A stretch of DNA of 64,000 nt from Climacium dendroides. Lineage: Eukaryota; Streptophyta; Bryopsida; Hypnales; Climaciaceae. Each line of letters opens with the position of its first letter. The stretch's first letter is position 1. A model generated the notes under the pieces. It was not told the DNA's origin, made no database searches, and worked only from the letters and a program-made list of their open reading frames with translations. The translations under genes were made by a program, and so were the position numbers. Positions 25,051 through 37,399 of this stretch are shown here, piece after piece. The DNA lies in contig OX467090.1 of NCBI GenBank assembly GCA_950106755.1, positions 10,105,489 to 10,169,488 on the forward strand, written 5' to 3'.

Positions 25051-27709
25051 TTGAATTATCAATGAGGTGGTCCACATGTATTGGTGAAACTTCAACTCCT
25101 CATTTCTTGTTTGTTCACCCCAACAAGACAATTGGTGGAGCTACTTTTGTCTTCTTGCTTGAATTAGTTGTAAACTTGTCCACCGGGTGAGCATGTAAGG
25201 AAGCCCTCGGTCTAGGGGGAGGGTTAACTCTAAAGCGCTTCGATGTTTACTTTTTGGATGATGTACAAATTGATATTATTGTTTCTTTTTCATTATTGCT
25301 TGGATGAAAGTCATCCTTATTTGTGGAGATACTTCTATCAAGTTGTTGTTCTGTGTAATGGTTGGATTTGGTGTTACTAGAGTACATATTTCTCTAAACT
25401 TACAAATGCGGAAGTATGTTAAGTGGTCAACCAAGCGAAAATAATATTGATTCTAGTTAAAAACTAGGATTTGCAAAAATGAGGTAAAGCACACAAAAAT
25501 TTCAAAAAATCACCATGTTAAGAGAACCTTGTTTTAAATCCATTCCAACAAATTGTACTCAAAAAATGATAATATTTTGCTTATAATTGAATTTAGAAGG
25601 AGTTTTGAAATTTTCCTTTCCAAATTTATAGAAAATATTGGTGATAGCATTGGTGAATCTAATCATACTTTATGATAACGATTTCTCTTGAATTGTTAGT
25701 TTTCAAGAAGGTTCTCTATGTATAGGGATTTATGCATAGTAGAAAATTTTGGGACCTCAAGAGAGACAATAGATTCTATTCAAATTCCCCCTTAAAGTCC
25801 AAATAAAAAATTAATATTATAGTAGTCACAAAGTGTTGTATTTAGATATAGAATCTAGAAGAAGAGTAACATATGTCCTAAGACCATTGTGAATTGAAAG
25901 CCTCTTTTGGTGATTGTTGATTTTGGGTGTCAAATTAGAGCTCATAACCTCCCCTTTTTTTTTGGCACTATGGGGTCAAATTGTACAATTTCAATATATA
26001 TCTCTACTTTGGGTTTCTATCCACCAATTCATTAATTTTTACAAAAGATGCGAATACACCAAATATGGATGAAAAAGTGCATGAAAATAGGAATTCAAAC
26101 CAACTATGACGTCTTCAAGTGTCTAAGGGAACCGACCCATTTCCGACCACTTAAGCAATTTCGCATATCTGGAGTGGAGTGCTGTTTTTTTGAGTGGAGA
26201 AATTTTTCCATGTACAGAAATAGAGTTTAGAACGATTCCTTATTTTTTCAGAATTTTAATTCTCAAAACATAATTACTATGAATTTTTTAGTTGAAGATT
26301 CTATTCAACATATTCTTGTCACAAAAGTCCTCCTATTTCCAACCACGGGTTGGTTGCAAAATCAACCAAGCCTGCAGCCAATCGAAATGTGCCACGACTG
26401 CATTGGAGATTGTGCCATAATTAATCTCATGCTTTCTCCTGCTGATTGGAAAGAGTGTACTCTATGGGTCCCTGGTCGGGAATGGGTCGCCTCCCTTATA
26501 TGCAGGGACCCTCACGTTAATAAGTGCAGCACAGATTCTTAGACTAGCATTCAAATTCCATATTACATCAGACACTGAATTAACTAACTCCTGTTCATTG
26601 CAAACTCCCAGAGAGACTCTTTCATGTCTCACTTTCAGTCACTGGCAATGCCATACTTCAGTTTTCAACCCTCAAACAAGACACCACAGTAACATTTCAT
26701 TTCCAGCAATTGGGTCGAGCTTGATAGATTTTCAGCTATCAACACACGCGACCGTGCTCCTCAGTCTCATTTCGTCACATAAATTCGAAACCAAGGCGTG
26801 CTTAATTAGCTGAGTCACACTGCACTAATTCCTCTCCTTCAGATCAAAACTTCACAGAGAAAATGACAATGACTATTGATAGGACAAGGATTCCTAACAT
26901 TCAACCAGAAGATGGATTGCTGGAAACTCTTGCAGGATGCACACGAGCCTGCATCGTCATGAGCGCTACACTTGCAGACCCTCCACCCTGTGACTCAGAG
27001 CATGTGGGTAGAACCACCCGGAATCGACCACTTTAGTGATTGTGCGCATGTTCTGGAGCAGTGTAAGGCAATATAAAATTTCTGTCATGTAGGAAGATAG
27101 AAATCATGGGGATTGCAATTTTTTTTGGTAATTTTATATGCTTTTGAACTAAGATTACTATGAATTTTAAAAGCCAAAACTTGGCTTCAATGCATACCCC
27201 TCAACTTTCCTGCTCATTACCTACTTTCTTGCTCGCTACTTGAAAACATGTGTCATGACTTTATTAGTCCCAACCTTGAAAAGGAGAAAAGAAAAACATT
27301 CCAAGCTTTGGTTGGAAATCTTTTCCAGCCTTGGTTGGAAATAGCTGCAGGGTGGGTATGGATTCCTGGTTAGGAATGGGTAATTCTACCATAATTCTAC
27401 CATACCACAAGTGCAGAGGCTTTCCACTCCGTATGAGCGGAGAATGTGAGCAAAACCTAAGCAAGAATAAAGTTGCGAACTCATTTTGCTCCTGAATCTG
27501 CGGTGTGCTTTATTTGCCAAGAATGTTCATCAAGGCCTTTTCCACCAGGATGGCGGGATCCGCTTCAATTACAATAAAAAAGAAGAGGGCTCTCCTCCGC
27601 CTCCACTGTGCGCTTTGTTCCCCTGGAAAACGCAGAGACTCGAAATCGCAATTGCAGAGTCAAATTTAGTTCGAGCACCCTTCCAACTGCACCGGAGCTC
27701 GATTAGCAC
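25051..27709. other. Gene-free region beside the kinase-ARM pseudogene
   Basis: AT-rich to about 26300, then a more balanced segment at 26300-27700 with unique-looking sequence. Small frames of 60-87 aa here lack known motifs. Two related phrases around GGTCGGGAATGGGT (about 26470) and GGTTAGGAATGGGTA (about 27367) suggest a faint internal duplication. Confidence 0.45.
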
Positions 27710-28885
27710 CCGATCGAGTTCCCAGTTGTAATCTTGTTTTCACCAACCAAGGAGAGAACAAATAGCATTTCTGCAGCATTGTCCTGAGCCGCTACAGATC
27801 CTGACATGAAGACCTCCACGATGGGATCAATGGCACCTGCAGACACCAACCCTATGCTTACAAGTTCGGAAAAGAGAAGACAGAGCACATTACAAGCAAG
27901 GCCTCACTATGATCAATATTATTCAACAGGAAGGAGGTAAAAACATCAAATCAAACAAATCAGTAATTATGCTGATACCTGCAGATATGATCCGTCGTTT
28001 GCTGCAGTCATCGATTGACAATTTCAGCAGTGCTGAAAGAGCATTCTCCTGAGTCCTTTGATCTGGAGAAAGTAACAATGCGACTAAGAGAGGTATTGCC
28101 CCTTCATTAATTGGCAATGCAGGTCCGGTGACCAACACTCTTTCTTGCTCGCAAACAGATTCCGCAGGCAGATCTGTTCCACATCTCCTCTGGAGTTCGA
28201 TAAGTTAGCAACAAGTCTGGCTGTGGTTGCTCCAAAAGCTCCTGAGCATTAGCCAGGGGGATGTTCTCGATCAAGTCTACAAGAAGTTCAAACAAAAACT
28301 AAGTGTTTGCATTGATGAAAACAGGCAACAGATTTCAATTGGTGATGAAACCCACTTACAGGTCATTAAATTCCCATACTTCACATTCCTCAGCTCCTCA
28401 CAAATGTCGACAAAACTAGTACGTGTGACAGCCTCGGCGCTCCAACATGCTTCGATCAAAGTCCTCAACCGATCTGGACATTCATGGGGTAACTGGGGGC
28501 GTCCACCACGTAAACCCTGGCTTTCACTTCACTAATAACGCTCAAGCCTGAGAAAGGCACATCTCCAGTCAAAATCTTATTGCAAAGCTATAGACATCGC
28601 TTATGAATGGATTCTTCAATTCCACTTTCCTTGCTTGATCCGATCCTTGAGTGATGGATGGCTTGCAATTTTCATCCCTTCCGGAGCCATCCATCTGGTA
28701 GTACCCACATTCCAAAACATATTGGAATAAGCACCGTGTTCTTTTGTCTTTCACAACCCAAAATCTGCCACCTTCACATGCAAATACGTCATATTCGCTT
28801 TAGTTGGCTGTCCATATTTAATCAAAATGTTCTGTGACTTTAAGTCTCTATGGACTATTCTTTGCTCATGGAGGAAAGAATCCCA
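27710..28885 (-). pseudogene. Kinase-ARM pseudogene, truncated at both ends and frameshifted
   Basis: On the minus strand this aligns with the kinase-ARM gene at 30225-33654. It begins in mid kinase domain near the HRD region (about 28885) and runs through SITQGSDQARKVELKNPF, LIEACWSAEAVTRTSFVDI and RNVKYGNL, across an intron with an intact TTCTTGTAG acceptor (near 28276), into the first ARM repeats ([24 protein letters not shown]). It then crosses a second intron into AGAIDPIVEVFMSG and stops near the GENKIT motif. The kinase part is split among frames and lacks the glycine loop and most of the catalytic loop, and the ARM array stops after about four repeats. Similarity ends abruptly at both limits, so the copy is a fragment and not a full gene later degraded. 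Confidence 0.85.
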
Positions 28886-29755
28886 TTAACCAACCTAAAT
28901 GGCTGTGGTCTTCACTTGGAACCTCTTAGGTGGAAATAAATAAATATAACAAAAAAATTTCAATTAATTTCAATATTTTTGAAGAGGCTCAAATGACAAT
29001 AGAAACTAATAAGACAGTCTATGAACTAATTATTTTATATTTTATACATCGGAAACAACACCCTTGCCAACGACCTTCAAGCAAAATGCTACTATTAAGC
29101 TAAATTTATCCTTTTATATGGCTGATGTGATAATTTTTAATTTTGATACTATTACTTTAAAGTATTCTAAAACTTCTCTTCATATTGCAACAATAAAATC
29201 CATTGTATAGCATAATTGGTTAAATGAAACTTGCAACTCCTTACGGCATCTTCAATGGTCTTGTATAATTGCTGCACCAAATATAACGCTCACCTTTCAT
29301 TGCTTTGTAGATAGAACATGAAATGACTATCATTTTGAAGCACATTCAAAAATACTTTGAACAAATACAAGTAAACAAAAATTTAGCCACAAATTTCTCT
29401 CTTTTAGCTAGCTTTTGAGGTGGTTTATTTTCTTTGTCCAAATTCTAAATTTGACTTTTCTTCTTTTCACTATGCTTCCAATGATAGAAATTTCAAGTTC
29501 TAATTACAAAGTAGTGAACAGCTAGCATTATATTTGGCGAAGCAAATTCCAGATTCTATTAACAATGCCTTATAAGAAAAAAATGCAACCGAAAGAATGC
29601 CGAGATACTTGGAATCATAAATATGGATTCCCATAATGGACAGGTTCACATCACTACATTATTACAATGGTACTAAGAGCACTAAACCCTCTCCTAAACT
29701 TCATATACAGTGACTACTGAGGGGCACACTGATCATGTGGACGAGAAATCTTAAC
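28886..29755. other. AT-rich spacer similar to the region near 54.6 kb
   Basis: No gene. About 29150-29300 is recognisably similar to 54620-54800 (shared TTAAAGTATT, ATAATTGGTTAAA and CTTGTATAATTGC-like phrases). The part near 28940-29100 resembles 57990-58140. This links the two degraded kinase-ARM copies. Confidence 0.5.
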
Positions 29756-29759
29756 TTCA

Positions 29760-30215
29760 AAATGTGACTACATTTGCAAAGCTCCAAAGCGATAGCAAAT
29801 GTACAGCACTTGCAAAGCCTGCGAGTACATTTGTAGGTCGCAAATGCCGCAAATGTGCTGAAAAAAGAGCTAACAAAATGCACCTAAGCCTGTGACTACA
29901 CTTACATGCTGCAATGCTGCAAACATACTGCAAAAATCTCCCAAAATGCACCTGGCCCTGTTACTACAATTGCAGAGCCTCCAAAGAGAGTGCAAATGTG
30001 CAACAATTTGCAGAGCCTGTGGCTGCATTTGCCAGCTGCAAACCCTGCAAACACATTGCAAAGAGCTTTTGAAACGCACCTAAGCATCTGACTACATTGA
30101 CAGAGCCTCCAAAGAATTTGCAAATGCTCAACAATTTGCAGATGTTGGGACTACATTTGCAGGCTGCAGATGCTGCCAGGCGCTTGCAAAGAGCAAGCAA
30201 ATGCTGCTGCACCAG
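29760..30215. repeat. Degenerate minisatellite, about 129-bp period
   Basis: Repeated phrases such as CACCTAAGC..TGACTAC, TTGCAGAGCCTCCAAAG and GCAAATG..CAACAATTTGCAG recur with a main spacing of 129 bp (29765 to 29894, and 29949 to 30078) plus a 68-bp partial unit. The array ends 9 bp before the stop codon of the kinase-ARM gene and would lie in its 3' untranslated region. Confidence 0.8.
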
Positions 30216-30224
30216 AGCCTGAGC

Positions 30225-33200
30225 CTACACAAACAGTGACTTCAACCTATGACTCATAGTCTCCACCTCGGGTTTCTTCAGAAGCTCCAGCAACGCCGAG
30301 GCTTTCCTCTTGGCCCTGTTCGTGGAGTCTCGTGAATGTGCCAACACCGTCAATGGCTCCACCGCATTCGACTCCCTCGCCTGCTTGATATACCTAGAAT
30401 CATGCGAACAGAGCGCCAACAAGATTGCAGCTGCATTCTCTTTATTCCTCGCCGACTCGGACACAATAATCCTCACCCAAATGCGCGTGGGGCCAACCTC
30501 ACCGATAGCAATCCGGCCCTCGTGGTGGGTGGTCAAGATAGCAAGAATGGCCAAGGCTTCGTCCAGCATGGCGATCAAGCTCATCAGAGGAGGAACCACC
30601 CCTGCTTGGACGGCGCGCGCTTTGTTGCCCTGGTATATGGACAGGTTGAAGAGAGCGGTTGCGGCGTCTTTTTTGCCTCGCGCAGTGCCGTCGTGGAGGA
30701 GCTGTACTAGAGCGGGGATGGCGCCTGAGTTTCCAATTGTGATCTTGTTTTCGTCAACCAAAGAGAGGCTGAAGAGAGTGGCAGCAGCGTTCTCCCGCGC
30801 TTCCATGTAACCTGAGCGCAAGACCTCAACGACGGGTTCAATGGCACCTGCACACGCGAATCCGATGCTTGAGAATACGGAGCAGAAGACAATAGAAGGT
30901 AGATTGCTATCTATTGCTACCTATTCCTCGAACGGACACGGACAGATTCTAGCAAACATGTACAGTCTCTATTTCTGAGAGACTGGGCTCAATTTTGGGC
31001 ACACCTATTTTCAGCACTACGAAAATTCTTAGTCTATTCATGCGGTGTCCGAAAGCTGTATGCTAAAGAGAATCTGGAATCCTCTTGGTGACTCCCAAGA
31101 AGACCTAACACAAACGTAAGACAGTTTCATCATACGATCCATGCTCAAATGCTTATTCGGATGTCATAGGTGTAGCTGCCTTATAATATTGCAAAGACGA
31201 CTTCACAGAAGCTGGTAAACCCTAAACCCTAAATTCAACAAAAAATGAATTGATACCTGCAGCCACGATCCGTCCTTTATTGTTATCATCGATGGACAAA
31301 TTCAGAAGTGTAGTAACAGCATGCTCCTGCGTCTTTTGATCCGACGACAGTAGCAACGCAACTAACAGAGGTATCGCTCCTTGTTCGGCAATACAGATCC
31401 GGTCATCGACATTCTTCTTCGCTCGCAGACGGATGTCATAGGCAGCGCTTCGTTGCACCTCTGCCAGGGGACTCGACAGTTTCGCAATGAGCTCGTCTAT
31501 AGCGGCCTTATCCTCAGGGGAGTACTGGGAGCCTTTCCCTTGCTCAGCGATGCTGATCCGCGGATCAACATTGTGTTTTGCCAGCAAACGGAAGTCACGG
31601 GCAGCACTTCGTTGCACCTCCGCTAAGGGACTTGATAAGTTGGCAGCAAGCTCAGATATGTCTGATATATCTTCTCGACATTTGTCCCTGATCCAGTCTA
31701 CAGGAAATATGCCAAAAATAAATATTAGCACTAATGAAAAGAAGCAACAGATTTCAAGATGTGAAGGCTGCAATAATCTCGTGAGAGTAGAGATTTATTC
31801 CGGGGCAGCCTACAAGAAAAATGCAAAAAATAAGTCACGAAAAGAAGCCACAGGTTTCAATTGGTAATGAAACCCACTTACAGGTCATTAAATTCCCATA
31901 CTTCACATTCCTCAATTGCTCACAAATGCCGACAAAACTAGGGCGTGTGACAGCCTCGGCGCTCCAACATGCTTCGATCAAAATCCTCAACCGATCTGGA
32001 TATTCGTGGGGCAACTGCGGGCGTCCACCACGTAATACCAGGCTTTTCACTTCACTAATAAGGCTCAAGCTTGAGAAAGGCACATCTCCAGTCAAAATCT
32101 CATAACACACCATTGCAAAGCTATAGACATCGCTTTTGAATGGATACTTCAATTCCACCTTCCTTGCTTGATGATCATCATTTGCAATTTTCATCACTTC
32201 CGGAGCCATCCATCTGGTAGTACCCACATTTAAAGTCATATTGGAATATGCACTGTGTTCTTTTGTCTTTGACAACCCAAAATCCGCCACCTTCACATGT
32301 AAATACTTCATATTTGCTTTAGTCGCATGTCCATATTTAATCAAAATGTTATGTGACTTTAAGTCTCTATGGACTATTCTCTGCTCATGGAGGAAAGAAA
32401 TTCCTTCTCCTACTTGGAGCATGAGGTCCAAAGCTTCCGCAATACAAAAAGGTGGGCTTTGATCTCCATTCTCTTCCATTCTCTCTTGCATTAGACTATG
32501 CAAATCCCCATACATCAGCTCCATCACAAGATGACATCTCTTCTCATCCGTCGCATACCAAAGTAAGGAGACAATATTTGGGTGGCTCAGCCCTTCCAAA
32601 ATTGACACCTCTTGTAAGAAATCTCCATTCTTAGGTCCATAGAAGGTCTTCTTCGCTACTTCACCTCCTAACCACTTCGCTTTGTGCACGCTAGCCGAGG
32701 CACCTTTCCCCAAGCTTACTTGTGTGTGTTTCAAACTCAAGTTCATTTGAAGATGATTAGTGATTGATGTTGGCAAAGTAGCACCTGAGCGCAACCGAAC
32801 CACTTCCAATCTAGCAAGTAAAAACGATGCCAATTGATAGTCTGCACTGCTTGATCCATTGGATTGAGTGATCGCACGCAAATCCATAACGAGATTCATT
32901 TCGTCGAGATTAGTCATTTCCTTCACAGTTTCTGCTTCAGCTTCGCGTATTCCTGCAACATTGAAACTTCTCAAGCGTCCTCTCCTGCGAATCGTCCTCT
33001 CAGAGAGGACAATCGAGCAGAACTCCAAATTGAAACCGATTGTCGCAACGCGCTCCGACATGTTCGTCAACAAGATGGCGGATTGAATCCATAACTCTCC
33101 GCAACAACTTTCGGTGAAGTCCTCTACTTCCTTTCCCATGGAATACAGTAGTTTGAAAATCTCCAAAAGCCGCGCCTTATCTTCAGGTAAAGCTAATGAA

Positions 33201-33654
33201 AGGAACTCTGTCTCGATTTGTTCAGTAATCGAACTTGTACTCATAATAGCGAGTCTGAGTTTGTTGACCAGATATTTACATTGCTCTTCGTTGAACTTGC
33301 GTGGAGAAGATATCCTATCCGCTTGCTCCAAACATTGTGAGGCGAGCTTCAAGTAAAGCTCCGGGGTCTCGGTTGGAGTCGAAGCGCAATCTGTAGGCAC
33401 ATGCACTTCAGAGGAACCTGCAAGCACTGATAAACGCAAAGTCAGACTCATACAACAAAATTTAAACTGGAAACATCACAAAATGATCCACAATGGAGGA
33501 CCCCGGAACAAGCACGAAAAATAAAAAAAGTTCTCATAACGATAAACAGTGCTGAAACTGTGGACAGCATGCAAATGGCAGGAGGATTACCAACTTCAAT
33601 GGCTTCCCTCTTGAACAGAGTGGGCCGAGTTTTATCCCAGTTGCCCCGGTCCAT
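30225..33654 (-). CDS. Protein kinase with C-terminal ARM repeats (four exons)
   Basis: Exons on the minus strand are 33654-33591, 33417-31882, 31697-31257 and 30847-30225. All introns are GT-AG and phase 1, giving about 887 aa. The first exon supplies MDRGNWDKTRPTLFKREAIEV and joins in frame to GSSEVHVPTD. Residues 40-230 are a helical, non-catalytic region resembling the N-terminal helical domains of plant MLKL/MCA-type proteins (inference). Residues about 254-523 are a complete kinase: glycine loop LGKGASASVH, VAKK lysine near 278, HRDLKSHN with Asp near 373, DFG near 400, WMAPEVM. The rest is an ARM array ([32 protein letters not shown]) like that of PUB proteins. The intact catalytic residues suggest an active Ser/Thr-type kinase whose ARM tail recruits partners. 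Substrates are unknown. A minisatellite lies just past the stop. Confidence 0.88.
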
Positions 33655-34980
33655 AATTCACGCAACAGCTTGAAATGCACCCACACTCGAAGGGCAAGTG
33701 TTCACTAATATTTCTATCCATGACAAGCACAATAGGCAAACAAATTAGATTAAAGAGAAAGGGAAAAATTGATGCTGAACCACCAAAATCGAGGATGTAA
33801 TCTCTGACCACAGACATTGAGCTTCTAAAATTACCCTTCCATTCTAATGCCCACCACCGACAAATTACAGGGCTTCTACTCTACGTAATCCACCCATTAC
33901 TTCAATAGATGAACTCGGAGCTGGTCCTGAAGAACAGCTACCATGCAATGACACTGTCGAAATCAACCCACACGTCGTGCTCCGAAAGGATATGATTATT
34001 CGGAAAGTAGACATTACAAAAGACATGAATGGTCTGAAACTTACCCGCATCTGCTTCAAGAGCTGCCAGTGGTTTCGTTCTCATCAATTCGTCTCCCAAG
34101 TCTGGAGAGAAACACGACAATTGTCGGCAAAAAAACCTTAGACCTGCACTTGGAGGTGGTGACATTTTACTCAAATTGTATCAACCGGAAAACACAAAAC
34201 CGAATCATGGGTACTCGACAATGCAGACTGTCAACAGCCAAGAGAGAGTCTTGATCATATATAACCTGAAAATCAAAGGTGCATGCAACTCAAGAAATTG
34301 CAGTCCCGGGGATTTTCTATCTTCCAGTAAATAAAGTACGAAGGTATGCTTACCATTTAAGTGAAAAGCCCTGTAACGCGAGTTGATCTGCATCAAATTA
34401 AACATCCCAGTCAAGCATTTAACATCCCCAAATTCCTTTGAAAAACTTTAATTCAAGCACCTCCGACTCAACCGATCAAACTGTCGGTAGGTAGATCCTA
34501 CACGTGACGAATACCTTCAGGGTCGTGGCCTTCACTCTATTAGCATCAACCGCAGAACAGAAAAGCGAAAATTAATCAGGTTACAGTATGTGATCGAGAT
34601 TTAAGTACTCCACACGCAAAGGGCCAGGAGCTGCAACAAAGGGACTTACAGTGAGAAGGTCCTGTATCACGCGAAATCCACACCAAAGCCACCTTCGCCA
34701 GTCGAGCATTTAACAACCTTCATCGAAATACAATAATCAGTCTCATCTCCAAGTCTGCCGAGAAAATAGGACGAATTGTCGGTAAACAATCCGCCAACAC
34801 CTACGCCCTGAGGTTCTGGCCTTTCACAAATTCGCAACCCAGCCACCCACCCGATGCAGCCAAGCGATCACCATCCTTGTCTACTGAGGAAGACATCAAT
34901 CGACCTCCTCTCGAAAGCTGGAGAGGTAACACACAACAATGTCTGTAAAACCACCGGCGCTCTACACCTTCACTCCATAA
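33655..34980 (-). promoter_or_regulatory. 5' leader and promoter region of the kinase-ARM gene
   Basis: Upstream of the ATG is a non-coding region that contains several good minus-strand splice donors: GTAAGTTTC near 34044, GTAAGCATACC near 34355, GTATTCGTC near 34520 and GTAAGTCCC near 34650. It also contains loosely repeated blocks with the phrase AATTGTCGG (34115, 34775). Much of it is duplicated at about 55400-56370, with donors kept. This fits a multi-exon 5' untranslated leader, though exon borders need transcripts. Confidence 0.5.
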
Positions 34981-35000
34981 CCTCCCATAAACCAGGGTTT

Positions 35001-35412
35001 CTGTTCGATGAATGGCAAAGAATCTCTCCGTTGAGTATAGAAGTGCAACTATTCATCCTCCAAATTTTGTGCGGAGAGGGAAGGTCTTCAATAGTTTGAC
35101 CACCAATGAGTGCTTTTTCATTTTTTTAAGTCAACAATTCATATGATACTCAAACATATGATTTCCATGGTAATTGACTTGTCCTCTAACCGAGGTGGAT
35201 GTTTTGCATCCGATGGATGACAAAGGATCTCTCTATATAGGACCAAAGTGCAACTATTCATCCTCAAAATTTTACAAGAGAAAGAGAGGTCTTCTATTGT
35301 AGTTTGGCTTGCAATGAGTACTTTTACAATTTTTTAAGCCAACAATTCACACATTTATAAAACTTGATGATTTCCAAGGTCACCGAGTCATTCTTTAAGG
35401 ATTAAGGGCTAA
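35001..35412 (+). repeat. Two R1 repeats in tandem
   Basis: Two diverged R1 bodies follow each other (about 35001-35180 and 35180-35412). Each has AAAGTGCAACTATTCATCCTC or AGAAGTGCAACTATTCATCC and a downstream TTTTTTAAG(C/T)CAACAATTCA block. The second ends in CTTTAAGGATTAAGG. The first lacks its left terminus where it meets the gene leader. Confidence 0.65.
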
Positions 35413-36840
35413 GTTAACCTTGAAAGGATGTGCCCCCCATGATGAAAGTAGTCACCAAAATGCTTGGATTATTGGACCAATAGGTGAATTTTTTTGTTTT
35501 TACAATGAACTATAATGTCATTCATTGGCCACTTTTTGGCTTTAGCGTTGTTTAAGGGTTAATTGTATCAAAGGTGAAACATGAAACAAAGCATGGGCAC
35601 CTAGGAACTCCAAATGTATCATTTATCCAAAACTACCATCATTGTCATACTTTGTGTACATCTTGAAAATCATGATGTTTCTATGGAGAAGAAACAACTC
35701 CAAAACCTCAAAGATTACCTAAGAAGCCTCTAACTCTTGCAACCAATATCCAAATGTTGTTGTAGTTTTTGGCACATTGGAACCTCCTCTAACTTGCCAC
35801 CAAGAAAATATGAAAATTCAACTGGTCTAATAATAGTAACTAGGCACAATAGCAAAAATTTGCAGTTTTGGAAATCCCACCTTAATTGAAAGTACTCTAC
35901 AACATGATGTGCTATGTTAAATCTTCAAATCAATAGATGTTTTGGTGGTGAATTGAAATTGTTGTGAATTTTAAAAAAAAGAATTGAATAAACGTTGTAA
36001 ATAATGCAAAATATGAAAATTTCACTATAGTTATACATTCTAGTGAAGAGTACTAAAAATCTCCATTATATTCTTTAATTAGAAAGTGAATAGACCATAG
36101 TAACTAGCTTTGGGTTCAAAATATAATAGGATACTAAAATTTAAGATATTTAAAAATATTCAAATTGAAGTGGAAACTAATCTTTATTGACTTTATTTCC
36201 TTTGTTGGAGTTAGATTTTAAAATCATTTTATATGGATGAAATTTACATTTAGAATTAGAAGCAAGAAGTTGTCAATATGCATTAGAAAAGGAATCTTTT
36301 ATAATCCCTAGATTAAGCACCTTCTTCTAGAAATTATAGAAGAATTTGTATAACTATTAATGAAGGATTTTCACCACCATCTACTACAAACATCTATTGT
36401 ACGAGTTCAAGGAAATCTAACTTAAAAAATACGGTTCTTATTTATGGAATGGTCATTCCAAATTATTCATTAGCCACATATAGGCTCTAGCAACCTTATA
36501 AAGTTAATTCTTGAGATAATAGAATAGAACAAGAATATAGATTTAGGCTATTGACACTAAATAAATTCCAATTTCACAACATTCTAAATATGAAATCTTC
36601 ATTTTGTGAAATTTTCTTTTCTAGCCTGTCTAGTCATGAACATCTAAACATAAACTAAATTAGAAGTTTGAACAAAAGAAATGAAACATGGAGTCACCAA
36701 ACTCTAGTCACACTGCTAAAAAGAAACCAAAATCCCTTTTCAACATTATTGGATATACTTCATTCATTTCATATAGCTTTAGTAATACACAAGATTCTTG
36801 AAGTCATTTATTGGATACATCTTCATCAAGGTTACATGGA
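35413..36840. other. Gene-free AT-rich spacer
   Basis: No coding feature is supported. A short R1-like remnant (TCATTCATTGGCC...TTTAAGGGTTAA) lies at about 35515-35560. Confidence 0.55.
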
Positions 36841-37062
36841 CGTCCGGATGTCCAGCGTCCGCGTCCGCCGGTTCCCGAATGTCCGCCGACATAGGACGTT
36901 CCGACTGTCCCTGTCCAGACGGGGCGGACGGGAAGGCGACCGGGGCGGATGGGAAGGCGGACGAGGTGGACGGGGCGGCTGGGGAGGCGGCCGGGGCGGA
37001 TGGGAAGGCGGACGAGGTGGACGGGGCGGCCGGGGAGGCGGGGCGGTGTGGGGTCGTTCGAT
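36841..37062. repeat. GC-rich tract T1 (GGCGGACGG repeats)
   Basis: About 220 bp of GGCGGACGG-type sequence in AT-rich surroundings. It contains an exact-length 51-bp tandem duplication starting at 36942 and 36993. The long frames across it (Gly/Arg- or Pro/Arg-rich) are translations of the repeat and not genes. Confidence 0.9.
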
Positions 37063-37246
37063 CGAGTGGAAAATGGGATAAACTTCGGTATAGGGATCAA
37101 ACCACGGGTTTCTTTCCAGTTTTTGGAGAATTGCTGAAGTGGTAATATACGAGAAAATAATTTTATTAAATTTTTTAGTATTCATCTATATTTTGGATAG
37201 AACTATCTTTTCATCCACATATTTAGATGAGCTTCATTTGATGTGT

Positions 37247-37396
37247 CACTACTAGAAAATTTCGTTTTTCTGTTGTTTTGGACGCGTTGATCCGGTCAAA
37301 ATCTGACAGAAATCTGTTGCTTTCAACAGATTTCTGTCAGATTTTGACCGGATCAACGCGTCCAAAACAACAGAAAAACGAAATTTTCTAGTAGTG
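37247..37396. mobile_element. CACTA-type MITE, perfect 73-bp hairpin
   Basis: The arms 37247-37319 and 37324-37396 are exact reverse complements separated by the 4-base loop CTTT. The ends read CACTACTAGAAAA, the start typical of CACTA (En/Spm) elements, and both sides are flanked by the 3-bp direct repeat TGT (37244-37246 and 37397-37399). With no internal sequence and no arm mismatch, this is a very recent or conserved insertion. It is non-coding. Confidence 0.93.
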
Positions 37397-37399
37397 TGT

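Noticed and set aside
30310..30810. 166-aa plus-strand frame opposite the ARM exon
   Set aside because: It is an antisense shadow of the ARM coding sequence.
36804..37185. Overlapping frames of 98-137 aa across the GC-rich tract, giving Gly/Arg- or Pro/Arg-rich proteins
   Set aside because: They are translations of the GGCGGACGG repeat in several frames and both strands, with no domain. The same happens at every tract.
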